In this document: piece by piece, positions 7,386-15,827 of the stretch
Numbering within the stretch: position 1 is the first letter of the stretch
How the letters are laid out: each line of letters opens with the position of its first letter
Source: Spirochaetes bacterium ADurb.Bin215
Lineage (GTDB): Bacteria > Spirochaetota > Spirochaetia > Treponematales > Treponemataceae
Length of the DNA: 48,250 nt
NCBI GenBank assembly: GCA_002070025.1
Contig: MWCL01000013.1
Location: 1 to 48,250, forward strand
Reading direction: 5' to 3'
Position numbers and translations under genes: made by a program
The notes under the pieces: model-generated
Told to the model about the DNA's origin: nothing
What the model saw: only the letters and a program-made list of their open reading frames with translations
The model's database searches: none

Positions 7386-9893
7386 ATGAAACGACTAGTA
7401 TTGCTCATTGCGCTCATTACGCTTCCCCTGTACCTTTTCGCGGAAACCGTTACCGTAACCGTTACGGACCGGGATCTCGACATCCCGCTTGAAGGGGTTA
7501 CGATTACCCTTCGGCCGTACGAGTTCGAAACCGTAACGGACGAAAACGGTGTTGCCCTGGTTGAACTTCCCGACGACGCCGACCGCGCGATGGTTTTCGC
7601 CGAGCTGCCCGGCTACCAGAGCCAGCGGGTATCAATCTCGGGAAGCGACCGATCCGTGGCGATGGTTCTTTCCATTACCGACGTAATTGAAGGGCGCGAA
7701 CTCGTGGTAGAACGTTCAGCCCCGGGAAAGAAAGACGAACAGTCCGGAATCTCGGTTGCCATGGACAAGTCTGAAATGGATACCACAGCAAATCTCGGAC
7801 TTGTTGAAGACATCATGTCTTCCATAAAAACACTGCCCGGTATGAGTTATTCCGGCGGTTTTAATGCCCAGCCGTCCATCCGCGGCGGCTATCCCGACGA
7901 GATGGGTGCGGTAATGGACGGGGTGTACATCACGCAGCCCTTCCAGTGGGGAGGCGGATATTCCATTTTCAACCCGAACATGGTCGAATCCGCCAAGATG
8001 TCCCACGGCGTATTCTCGGCACGATACGGCCGGGCGCTTTCCGGGTTGCTCGAAGTTACCACGGTACAGCCCGACGCTGGTGAATTCCGCTTTATCGGGG
8101 GCATTTCTACAACGTCACTGGACTTCTTCGCCCAGGCGCCCATCGGTAAAAAATCCGGTATTTTTCTCGGCGGCAAGGTAACCTATCTTGAGTCGATGCA
8201 GTTCCTCAACGATGTGATTATGGACCAGAGTCCCAAGCTGAAAGACACCATTCCCACCATGCCGTACATCCGGAACTTTTACACCAAGTTCTATCATGAG
8301 CATTCCCCCACCCTCAATTTCGGTCTCAACGCCTTCATCGGGTCGGACGGCATCGGGGTCAGGGAGGAGGAGGAAGAAAACGGTATTACCACCGACATGA
8401 AGTTCAACTGGGACTACATCCTCGGCTTTGTGGCATTCAAGGTAAACTGGATGCCCACCGACCGGAACACCGTACGCTTTCTCGGCGCCTGGAACATAAA
8501 CACCTACGAGCTTGAGTATGAAGAAAAAGTTTCGGGATCACGGGAGTACAGCGACGAGTTCGCGGATGAATACGGGGCCCTTCCCGGCGCAGGAACCGGC
8601 TTCACCCTCGACGGCCTGGACATGGAAGGTGAATCCGACACGACAATTCATCAGCTCCAGGCAAAAATTGAAACCGATGTTCTCCTGGCAAAAAATCATG
8701 TCCTCACCTTCGGAGCGGAGGAGATTTTTCACAGCACCGATATCTATGAAGCGTTCGGCGGCTGGGTTCCCATGGAATTCTACGAGCCGGCCGAAATTCG
8801 TTATAACTATTACACCATGGACACAGAAGGAAACCGTATCATTCACAGCGCCGCCTTTGCCCTGTGGGCATTCGGCTCCGAACAGTCTACACTTCGCGGA
8901 GAACTCGGCGTGCGCGGCGAGCATTACTACCTGTGGAATAACGGTTACGACCTCAAGACCCTGCCGGTCGTCAACCCGCGGGCATCACTGAACTGGACCC
9001 CTATCCGCAACCGGGGAGCGCTGGAAGCAGTAACCTTTTCGGCGGGAAGCGGTATCTTCTCCCAGTTCCCGGCTATCCTTTCAGCAATGGAGGAAAAATA
9101 CGGTATTGACGACTATGATCTCGGACCCGACCAATCCTGGTTCCAGGTTGCCGGCGTGGAAGCCCGGTTTCCCGAATCCTGGTCATTCCGCATAGAGGGG
9201 TATTACAAACACTATCTGAAGCGGCTATACGCAGCAGGCTACTATAACGAACTGACCGGCGATACCGATATCTCTGCCGACGACAACGGGGAAGGCTATA
9301 CCGCCGGGTTTGACCTCATGCTCCGCAAAAAGCAGGGCCGGTATTTCGATGGATATCTTTCCTACTCCTTCATTTATTCCCGCTTCAAAAACCCCATGAC
9401 TCCGCGCGGCGACACTACGGAAACCATTGACGGCGATCCGCTCGATGAATGGTACTACCCGTCTTTCCACCGGTTCCATACCCTCAACCTGGTGCTGAAC
9501 TGGCGGCCGTCTCCCGGAGTCACGGTCACGGTCACTTCCAGTCTCGCAACCGGCACGCCCCGGGAAGCAGTGGGCGATGTTATCGCATCGCCGACCCTCT
9601 TCAACGGCCAGGTGGTTGAACGGTATACCCGCAGTTCGTTCTACAGCGACACCCTGCGCAGCGACATTTCCTGCCCGGTAAATCTGAGAATCGCGTATTC
9701 AAACTACTACACCAACTCAAAGATCCGCTGGGAATATTACTTCGGTATCGAGGATATATTCGTCAACTTGTACAAGCCGAAAACCAATCCGAGATTCGAC
9801 CCCTACACTGGCGAAGAAGTGAAGGACAGCGATTCGGCGGACTTCAACATCGGCATCCCGGTCTTTTCCGTCGGCTACAAAATCAGTTACTAG
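7386..9893 (+). CDS. TonB-dependent outer-membrane receptor with N-terminal carboxypeptidase-regulatory-like domain
   Basis: An 835-residue outer-membrane receptor. Signal peptide at residues 1-19 (ending LYLFA). A CarboxypepD_reg-like beta-sandwich spans about 20-100 (PLEGVTITL...DENGVALVEL). The plug domain spans about 105-240, with NAQPSIRGGYPDEMGAVMDGV and the conserved ARYGRALSGLLEV. A 22-strand-type barrel follows, ending in VFSVGYKISY with a C-terminal aromatic residue. The start at 7386 has AAAGG seven bases upstream and lies 11 bases after the previous stop. Three genes on are ExbB, ExbD and TonB, so its energiser is encoded in the same run. A possible TonB box (ELVVER, about residue 110) is weak. 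The ligand is unknown. Confidence 0.88.
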   Translation: MKRLVLLIALITLPLYLFAETVTVTVTDRDLDIPLEGVTITLRPYEFETVTDENGVALVELPDDADRAMVFAELPGYQSQRVSISGSDRSVAMVLSITDVIEGRELVVERSAPGKKDEQSGISVAMDKSEMDTTANLGLVEDIMSSIKTLPGMSYSGGFNAQPSIRGGYPDEMGAVMDGVYITQPFQWGGGYSIFNPNMVESAKMSHGVFSARYGRALSGLLEVTTVQPDAGEFRFIGGISTTSLDFFAQAPIGKKSGIFLGGKVTYLESMQFLNDVIMDQSPKLKDTIPTMPYIRNFYTKFYHEHSPTLNFGLNAFIGSDGIGVREEEEENGITTDMKFNWDYILGFVAFKVNWMPTDRNTVRFLGAWNINTYELEYEEKVSGSREYSDEFADEYGALPGAGTGFTLDGLDMEGESDTTIHQLQAKIETDVLLAKNHVLTFGAEEIFHSTDIYEAFGGWVPMEFYEPAEIRYNYYTMDTEGNRIIHSAAFALWAFGSEQSTLRGELGVRGEHYYLWNNGYDLKTLPVVNPRASLNWTPIRNRGALEAVTFSAGSGIFSQFPAILSAMEEKYGIDDYDLGPDQSWFQVAGVEARFPESWSFRIEGYYKHYLKRLYAAGYYNELTGDTDISADDNGEGYTAGFDLMLRKKQGRYFDGYLSYSFIYSRFKNPMTPRGDTTETIDGDPLDEWYYPSFHRFHTLNLVLNWRPSPGVTVTVTSSLATGTPREAVGDVIASPTLFNGQVVERYTRSSFYSDTLRSDISCPVNLRIAYSNYYTNSKIRWEYYFGIEDIFVNLYKPKTNPRFDPYTGEEVKDSDSADFNIGIPVFSVGYKISY

Positions 9894-9907
9894 GAGTGAT
9901 AGAATCC

Positions 9908-10684
9908 ATGAAACATATACCAACCGTCCTGATACTTTTCTCACTGCTTTTTCTTTCCTGCGCATCCGCGCCTCCCGAAACGGGCATGCCCGCGTGGGAG
10001 TCAGTCGAGTTCGTACAGGAGAACGGCTCGACCCGGGCGCTCATACGGCTCACCGAAAAGTCCCGGACCGTCCTTGAAGGCTGGGCCTCAACGCAAGACG
10101 ACGGTACCTGGACCGTACAGGCAGAAAAACTCCGTTGGTTCAACAACTGGGCCCAGGGCTGGACCGAGGCGGATTTCGCCGTTACCGGTACCCTGACCCT
10201 TTCCGAAGCGGACGGACTCTGGAAAATCCGTGTCGTTGAGCCGGTCCGCGTGGACTACGCGGAGAAAGGCGCTATCCGCTACCGCGATTCCCGCCTGCTC
10301 GACGAGGCCGGACGGGACGCGTGTACCCGCCGCGTAAACCGGATATCGGCCGCCGTATCCCATCTTTCCGGAGCCCTTGAAGGGGCAGGCTTCCCGTACT
10401 TCACACACGAAAAGAAAAAACTCCGGCGGAACAGTTTTGAATACCACGCCGGATCCATCCTCTTCCCCGAACGGTATGACTATCCGGCAGGAACAAAAGA
10501 AAAATCGGATACAACGGTAACACGGGTCCGGGGTGAGGGTGTTTTATGGAATACAGAGTATACGGCAGAGCATATACCCGAAAATCTCCGGGATATCCGC
10601 AACGCCGGAACGCTGTACCGGGACTGGGAAGAATCCGGTGAATTGTTTTATTATCTGTATGTATTGGAGAACCTGAATGACTAA
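9908..10684 (+). CDS. Putative lipoprotein of unknown function in the TonB run
   Basis: A 258-residue protein with a type II signal peptide and lipobox (LLFLSC-A, cysteine about residue 18), so it is likely anchored in a membrane facing the periplasm. I do not recognise the mature part; it is mixed alpha/beta and rich in tryptophan (WESVEF, WKIRVVEP, RDWEESGELFYYLYV). The chosen ATG has AGGAG 11 bases upstream. Its last eight bases overlap the exbB start, so it is probably co-translated with the energiser. A role as an accessory to the receptor or to the caspase-like protein is inference from position. Confidence 0.75.
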   Translation: MKHIPTVLILFSLLFLSCASAPPETGMPAWESVEFVQENGSTRALIRLTEKSRTVLEGWASTQDDGTWTVQAEKLRWFNNWAQGWTEADFAVTGTLTLSEADGLWKIRVVEPVRVDYAEKGAIRYRDSRLLDEAGRDACTRRVNRISAAVSHLSGALEGAGFPYFTHEKKKLRRNSFEYHAGSILFPERYDYPAGTKEKSDTTVTRVRGEGVLWNTEYTAEHIPENLRDIRNAGTLYRDWEESGELFYYLYVLENLND

Positions 10685-11321
10685 CGAATGGAGCCTTATC
10701 GGACTTTTTGAACTTGGCGGACCCTTCATGTGGCCCCTGCTTGTCTTCTCGGTAGCAACGTTGGCGCTCATCATTGAGCGGGTTATCTATCTTTTCTGGC
10801 ACAACATGAATGTAAACCAGCTCAAGAACCATGTCATGTCCCTGGTTCGGGAGAACCGTATCAACGAAGCGCGGGCAGATCTCGGCATCATGGACCGCAG
10901 AAACACATCGGCCTCAATCCTGCTGGCGGTACTGAACAACACCCGCGGCGGCGAAACACGAATGGAGAAAGCGGCCGAAGCGGAAGCCATGGAACGGATC
11001 CGGCGGTGTGAAAACGGGTTCAACTACCTTACGGCACTGGCGTCTCTTTCGCCGCTAACCGGATTTCTCGGTACGGTATCGGGCATGATCGGTGCGTTCC
11101 GCTCCATCGCCAACGCGGACGAAGTAAACGCCCAGTTGGTCGCGAACGGAATTTATGAAGCCCTTATAACCACCGTATTCGGACTCTGTATTGCCATTGT
11201 CGCTCTCGTGGCGTATAACCTGCTCATTCAGCGGGTGGATACCTTTGCCGCAGACGTTACCAAAGCCGTAAGCGACCTGGTCTCCCTTATTACCACCCCC
11301 GAAGACGAGGAATCACGGTAA
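10677..11321 (+). CDS. exbB: ExbB/TolQ/MotA-family proton channel subunit
   Basis: A 214-residue inner-membrane protein with three transmembrane helices: about 15-37, 115-135 (LTALASLSPLTGFLGTVSGMIGAF, the family signature) and 160-185. It forms the pentameric channel that uses the proton-motive force with ExbD to drive TonB. GGAG lies seven bases before the ATG, and the start overlaps the preceding lipoprotein stop. Together with two exbD and tonB genes directly behind, it forms a dedicated energiser, presumably for the receptor at 7386-9893. TolQ or MotA identity is less likely because tonB, not tolA or tolB, is adjacent. Confidence 0.88.
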   Translation: MTNEWSLIGLFELGGPFMWPLLVFSVATLALIIERVIYLFWHNMNVNQLKNHVMSLVRENRINEARADLGIMDRRNTSASILLAVLNNTRGGETRMEKAAEAEAMERIRRCENGFNYLTALASLSPLTGFLGTVSGMIGAFRSIANADEVNAQLVANGIYEALITTVFGLCIAIVALVAYNLLIQRVDTFAADVTKAVSDLVSLITTPEDEESR

Positions 11322-11731
11322 TGATCCGGTTTCTGAAAAAGCGCCTGCCGGACGATCCGGCAAATTCGGGCGCGTTGAACGATCTTTCGTTCATACTGAT
11401 CATCTTCTTCATCGTCATCGCCGGGTTCAACATCAACAAGGGCTTTCTCCTTAACCTTCCCGACCGGGAAAAGCCCCGGGTGGTCAAAACAGAAGAGCTG
11501 ATCGTGGCGACGCTTGACGAGAACGGTGCGCTCCTTCTGGACGGAAACCCGGTTTCGGCGGAAGATCTCCGCCGGGAAACCGAAGCGTTGCAAAAGGAAT
11601 TCCCCAACTGCACCTTTTTGCTGCAGATACACCCGGACGCGGAATATCAGTCGGTCATTTCCGTGATTCACGATATCAGGACCCTCAAGGTCGAGAACTT
11701 TTCGTTCCGGATGACAGGAGGCGCCGAATGA
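11321..11731 (+). CDS. exbD: ExbD/TolR-family protein, first copy
   Basis: A 136-residue inner-membrane protein with a short cytoplasmic N-terminus, one transmembrane helix at about 20-40 (LNDLSFILIIFFIVIAGF) carrying the conserved aspartate needed for proton use, and a periplasmic domain of about 95 residues. It starts on the last base of exbB (TAATG) and ends in a four-base overlap with the second exbD. Two different ExbD proteins in tandem are known in some TonB systems; the pair here shares the fold but little sequence, so they are not a recent duplication. Confidence 0.87.
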   Translation: MIRFLKKRLPDDPANSGALNDLSFILIIFFIVIAGFNINKGFLLNLPDREKPRVVKTEELIVATLDENGALLLDGNPVSAEDLRRETEALQKEFPNCTFLLQIHPDAEYQSVISVIHDIRTLKVENFSFRMTGGAE

Positions 11732-12132
11732 TGCAATTGAAACGGCGCAGAAGCCGACCGGTTATTCCCATGTCGTCCATGTCCGATATCGGGTTTCTTC
11801 TGCTCATCTTCATCATGCTCATCTCGCTCATCAATCAGCGGCATGAAGTAAAGATCGAGTACTCCGAAGCGAAGAAACTCGAGCAAACACAGGAAACGGA
11901 TAACCTGGAAATCTGGGTCGAAAAAAACGGACGGATGTCGGTCAACGGCAGTTTCGTGAACGAGCGGGAACTGGAAGGCATCATTGCCGAAACCCTGTCC
12001 CTCAAACCGGGCACCCGGGTTCACCTGATTGCGGACCGTGCAACACCGTACAAATTTGTGAACGGCGCGGTCTCCATTCTCCAGCGGCTCCAGCACCGGG
12101 TCGTCAGTTTTGTGGTGGAGGAAGAAAAATGA
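11728..12132 (+). CDS. ExbD/TolR-family protein, second copy
   Basis: A 134-residue inner-membrane protein. A basic N-terminus (QLKRRRSRP) precedes the ExbD signature MSSMSDIGFLLLIFIMLISL, with the conserved aspartate at the start of the single transmembrane helix. A periplasmic domain follows. AGGAGG lies seven bases before the ATG. It overlaps both neighbours by four bases (ATGA), implying coupled translation and fixed stoichiometry with the first ExbD and TonB. Confidence 0.87.
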   Translation: MMQLKRRRSRPVIPMSSMSDIGFLLLIFIMLISLINQRHEVKIEYSEAKKLEQTQETDNLEIWVEKNGRMSVNGSFVNERELEGIIAETLSLKPGTRVHLIADRATPYKFVNGAVSILQRLQHRVVSFVVEEEK

Positions 12133-12713
12133 CCAAGCGATTCCTGTTGAATCACCGCTACCTCATCATTTTCATTTTTGTCGCGCTGGTGCATGTCTCG
12201 GTACTTGCCCTGGTACGCTTTACCGCGCCGGAAAAGTCCGGGGGAGACGACTCCGAATATGAGGTGTTCAAACTGGTGGATGTGGAAGAATACGTTCCGC
12301 CACCCCCTGCGCCGGATACCACCGTGGTCTATAACCAGCCGACCGCGGCAGAGCGGGTCATTACCACCGAGAACGAGATCATTGAAATTGAGACCCGTGA
12401 ACCGGTAATCAATTATGTACCCCAGCACAAGATTTCGGTTATTCCGGACATTCCTACCCGGGAAGTGCTGAACCGCATCGTCTATCCGCCCATGGCCCTG
12501 CGTCAGGAAATTGAAGGGGTCGTGTATCTTGAATTGTTTATAGACCAGAGCGGCGTGGTGCGGAAAATACTGGTGCTCAAGGATCCCGGATACGGTTTCG
12601 CCGACGCGGCAGTGGCGGCCCTGACCGGTTTGCGCTGCAAACCGGCGTACGCGAACGGGGAACCGGTAGCCGTACGCTTCCGCTACCCCGTACGCTTCAC
12701 CGTTCAGCGCTAA
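12129..12713 (+). CDS. tonB: TonB-family energy transducer
   Basis: A 194-residue protein. The N-terminal transmembrane anchor at about 10-30 contains a histidine (FVALVHVSVLALV), as in TonB anchors. A very short proline stretch (VPPPPAP, about residue 57) replaces the usual long proline-rich spacer. The C-terminal TonB domain at about 110-192 shows YPPMALRQEIEGVVYLELFI and the closing FRYPVRFTV. It spans the periplasm to touch the receptor's TonB box. It is the last gene of the run and ends one base from the convergent acyl-CoA synthetase gene, leaving no room for a separate terminator. Confidence 0.88.
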   Translation: MTKRFLLNHRYLIIFIFVALVHVSVLALVRFTAPEKSGGDDSEYEVFKLVDVEEYVPPPPAPDTTVVYNQPTAAERVITTENEIIEIETREPVINYVPQHKISVIPDIPTREVLNRIVYPPMALRQEIEGVVYLELFIDQSGVVRKILVLKDPGYGFADAAVAALTGLRCKPAYANGEPVAVRFRYPVRFTVQR

Positions 12714-12714
12714 C

Positions 12715-14451
12715 TCAGTGCTTCCCGGCGGGCTGTATGGATTTTTTGATATTGTACAGATACCGCTTGATTTTCTGACTCGCGGTCTTTTCGAAATGCT
12801 CAACCGGTTCAACGCGGTCCACCCGCGACATCCGGTTGACGTTTTCGTTTACAAAGAATTTTATCTCGGCGAGAATTTCCTCGCGCTTGTAGGCGAACAT
12901 ATGGGACATTTCCTGCATCGCGTCCGTTACGGCCTCTCCGACCGCTTCCTTGATTCCCGCAACCGTGCCCTGCTCGTGTGCTGCCCCGCGTTTTTTCGCC
13001 TCCTCGGCGAGACGTTCCTCGTCCAGCTGGACCAGGGCAACCAATGACGAATTGTCCCCTTCCACAACGAGCGATTCGCTTACCAACGGATGCTGGTTGA
13101 GCACGAATTCGATGTCCTCGGGATAGATGTTCTCCCCGCCCGAGCCGAGGATCATGTTCTTTGAGCGGCCCTTGAGGGAAAGACGACCCTTTTTGTCCAG
13201 AATACCCAGATCGCCGGTACGGAACCAGCCGTCCTTGTCCAGAACCTCGGCGGTCATGTCGGGATCACGGTAGTAACCCTTCATGACGTTTTCACCGCGG
13301 GCGACTACCTCGCCTACGCCGGTATCCGGATCGGGATTCCGGATTTCCAGTTCCACACCCGGCATGATGACACCAATAGTTCCAGGTCGGGTGATATTCG
13401 GTCCGGAGCCCGCGAGAAGCGGTGATGTTTCGGTCAGCCCGTAGCCGATCGCATAGGGAAATTTCGCTTCCTTCATGAACCGCTCTACAACCGGATCCAC
13501 TTTCGCGCCGCCGATGCCGAAAAACTTGATCCGGCCGCCGAAGGTTTTTCTCAGGGACTTTCCCGCAAGGCGATGGAACAGCTTGCGGAAAACGGGATTC
13601 CGGTACAGGGCGGCGACAAGCGGTTTCCGGGTAAACGTGGGGACTATCTTGTTCTTGTAGATCTTTTCCATGATGAGCGGAACGCTGAGCATGATGGTCG
13701 GCCGTACTTTCTTGAGCGCCGGTAAAAGCGTGGTAACCGTCGGCGGTTTTTCCAGATAATAAATGCAGGCGCCGTTGATGAAGAACATCAGGAACCCGAT
13801 GGTGAATTCGTACACATGGGACATGGGCAGAATGGAAAGACCCACGTCGAACTTGTTGATGCGCTGGAAAAACTGTCCCTGGATTGCGGTAAACACGAGA
13901 TTCTTGTGGGACAGTTCAACGCCTTTGGAACGGCCGGTAGTCCCGGAAGTATAAATGATGCTCGCGGTGTCGCTTTCTGCCAGTGCAATTTCAGGGACCG
14001 GACCGTCCCGGCCCATGGTACCGACAAGCATTTCCAGATCATCGAGACGGAAAACCCGGGAAACCGAAAGGGCCGCGGGGTTTTCTACCCGCTCGGCGAG
14101 TCGGGTCGCTACAATGAGACTGGTGGCTTCCGCATGACGGATGCAGGATTCAACCTCGTTCCGGGAAAAATCGGGCAGTAGTGGAACCGCGATGGCTCCG
14201 AGCGTGGTAATGGCGAAGTACGCTATTGCCCAGTTCGGACTGCTTGATCCCAGAAGCGCTACCCGGTCTCCCTTGTTCACGCCGCTGCGGTACAGGAGCT
14301 CCCGGAAATGGTCTATTTTTTTTCCGACTTCTTCGTAGGTGATGGGCTCTCCGGAAACAAAGGAAAGCGCCGGCAGATCGGAAAATTGACGTAAGCTGTT
14401 ATTCAGCAGAGCAGGAAAGGTATATGTCCCAAGATCTTCAATGGTAATCAT
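12715..14451 (-). CDS. Long-chain acyl-CoA synthetase (AMP-binding family)
   Basis: A 578-residue adenylate-forming enzyme that activates fatty acids with ATP and CoA. The AMP-binding P-loop is SIIYTSGTTGRSKGVELSH (about residue 175). The adenylate-binding region is YGLTETSPLL, and the hinge/C-domain start is GWFRTGDLGILDKKGRL. A C-terminal lysine in RMSRVDRVEPVEHFEKTASQKIKR is the expected catalytic lysine region. The ATG at 14451 is used because AAGGAG lies five bases upstream. It is monocistronic, behind the purA terminator. The operator-like block before it matches one before the NPD-fabF operon. Exact chain-length preference is unknown. Confidence 0.88.
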   Translation of the reverse strand: MITIEDLGTYTFPALLNNSLRQFSDLPALSFVSGEPITYEEVGKKIDHFRELLYRSGVNKGDRVALLGSSSPNWAIAYFAITTLGAIAVPLLPDFSRNEVESCIRHAEATSLIVATRLAERVENPAALSVSRVFRLDDLEMLVGTMGRDGPVPEIALAESDTASIIYTSGTTGRSKGVELSHKNLVFTAIQGQFFQRINKFDVGLSILPMSHVYEFTIGFLMFFINGACIYYLEKPPTVTTLLPALKKVRPTIMLSVPLIMEKIYKNKIVPTFTRKPLVAALYRNPVFRKLFHRLAGKSLRKTFGGRIKFFGIGGAKVDPVVERFMKEAKFPYAIGYGLTETSPLLAGSGPNITRPGTIGVIMPGVELEIRNPDPDTGVGEVVARGENVMKGYYRDPDMTAEVLDKDGWFRTGDLGILDKKGRLSLKGRSKNMILGSGGENIYPEDIEFVLNQHPLVSESLVVEGDNSSLVALVQLDEERLAEEAKKRGAAHEQGTVAGIKEAVGEAVTDAMQEMSHMFAYKREEILAEIKFFVNENVNRMSRVDRVEPVEHFEKTASQKIKRYLYNIKKSIQPAGKH

Positions 14452-14473
14452 GACAACTCCTTGACCCTTATTT

Positions 14474-14497
14474 CGACATATTTTGTACATTTGTCAT
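14474..14497 (-). promoter_or_regulatory. Candidate operator shared with the NPD-fabF operon
   Basis: The plus strand has CGACA-TA-TTTTGTACATTTGTCA, similar in order and spacing to the element at 2673-2696 (GACA, two bases, TTTTGT, three bases, TTTGTCA). It lies upstream of the ribosome-binding site of the acyl-CoA synthetase gene. Confidence 0.35.
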
Positions 14498-14511
14498 GCC
14501 AAAACAAGGAT

Positions 14512-14552
14512 ATAAAAAAAGTGACGAAAGAACGGTTTTCTTTCGCCACTTT
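14512..14552 (-). terminator. Intrinsic terminator after purA
   Basis: On the minus strand a 15-base stem (AAAGTGGCGAAAGAA paired to TTCTTTCGTCACTTT, with one G-U pair) and a short loop are followed by seven T. It ends the purB-guaB-purA transcript. Confidence 0.85.
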
Positions 14553-14590
14553 TCATGGTTAAAGGTACGACCAAATCGTAATTAAGTCAA

Positions 14591-15817
14591 TTATTTCATC
14601 CAGGGATCATGCAAAATAAACGTATCTTTGCGATCGTACCCCACAGAAATGATACCAACCCGGGTACCGCAGTATTCTTCGATAAACTGCACATAATTCT
14701 GGGCTTCTTCCGGCAAGTCGTCAAACGACCGGCATTCCTTGAGGACCTTTTTCCAGCCCCGGAAATGCTTGAGCACCGGTTTCGCGGCATTCAGGTCTTC
14801 TATGGACGCGGGGAATTCCTCGGTTACCTTGCCGTTGATGTTGTACGCGACACAGGCTTCAATATCATCCAGGGAATCATATACGTCAAGATGGGTCAGT
14901 ACGAGATCATCAATTGAATTTGAATGGCAGGCATAGCGCAGTGCCACGAGATCAAGATAGCCGCAGCGGCGGGCACGGCCGGTGGTAACACCGTACTCAC
15001 GGCCGGTTTCCCGCACAAAATTGTACAATTCACTCTGACTGCCTTCGTCGAATTCGGTGGGCATGGGACCGTTTCCCACACGGGTGGAATACGCCTTGAA
15101 TACACCGAGTACGCGGTCAATCGCGCGCGGGCCAATACAACCGCCGATTGCCGCTCCCGCTGATGAGGAAAATCCTGAAGAAACATAGGGATAGGTTCCA
15201 AGATCAAGGTCCAGAAGCGCGCCCTGGGCTCCTTCGAACAGGATTTTTTTGCCGCGGACTTTCCACAGCTCATAGGTGAGATTCACCTTCATGGAAAGGA
15301 GACGGTCAATGTAGGGCGCGAGGAAGGCACGGTCGGCTTCATCAAGTTCATTCATCTTCTCGGTCCAGCCGAGATCAGCGAGACGAACACCGTCCCGCTC
15401 GCTCTTCATGGCATAGGTGGTGCCGATACCGCGGCCGGTGGTTCCGATGGGACGCTTGCGTTCGCTGTCCCGCTGTTTGTCCATTTCACGGTAGCGGGGA
15501 AGAACCAGGTGGGCGCGGTCCGAAATATGGACCCGGCCTTCCCAGTCAATGCCCCGCTCTTTCAGCATTGCAAGTTCGTTGAACAAGGCTTCCGGGTCAA
15601 TGACCATTCCGGCACCAAGGTACACGGTATTGTTCGGATGAAGAATCCCGGACGGCACGAGATGTAGCGCATACTGAACGCCCTCGCTTACTATCGTATG
15701 ACCGGCATTTGCGCCGCCGGAAAACCGTACGATACACTGGGTTTCACTCGCAAGATAGTCAACGATCTTGCCCTTCCCTTCGTCACCCCACTGGGCGCCG
15801 ATGACAACTACATTCAT
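14591..15817 (-). CDS. purA: Adenylosuccinate synthetase
   Basis: A 408-residue enzyme joining IMP and aspartate with GTP, the first step from IMP to AMP. The N-terminal VVVIGAQWGDEGKGKIVD is the family P-loop with catalytic aspartate, followed by FSGGANAGHT with the catalytic histidine. PIGTTGRGIGTTY (IMP binding) and VTTGRARRCGYLDLVALRY (GTP/aspartate loop) are intact. The start is either ATG 15817 (AGGTG close upstream) or GTG 15823; both lie just past the guaB stop at 15828. It is the last gene of the purB-guaB-purA unit and is followed by a strong terminator. Confidence 0.95.
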   Translation of the reverse strand: MNVVVIGAQWGDEGKGKIVDYLASETQCIVRFSGGANAGHTIVSEGVQYALHLVPSGILHPNNTVYLGAGMVIDPEALFNELAMLKERGIDWEGRVHISDRAHLVLPRYREMDKQRDSERKRPIGTTGRGIGTTYAMKSERDGVRLADLGWTEKMNELDEADRAFLAPYIDRLLSMKVNLTYELWKVRGKKILFEGAQGALLDLDLGTYPYVSSGFSSSAGAAIGGCIGPRAIDRVLGVFKAYSTRVGNGPMPTEFDEGSQSELYNFVRETGREYGVTTGRARRCGYLDLVALRYACHSNSIDDLVLTHLDVYDSLDDIEACVAYNINGKVTEEFPASIEDLNAAKPVLKHFRGWKKVLKECRSFDDLPEEAQNYVQFIEEYCGTRVGIISVGYDRKDTFILHDPWMK

Positions 15818-15827
15818 GCTCACCTGC

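Noticed and set aside
7386-9893. TonB box in the receptor
   Set aside because: ELVVER near residue 110 is only a loose match and lies after the regulatory-like domain; not annotated as a feature.
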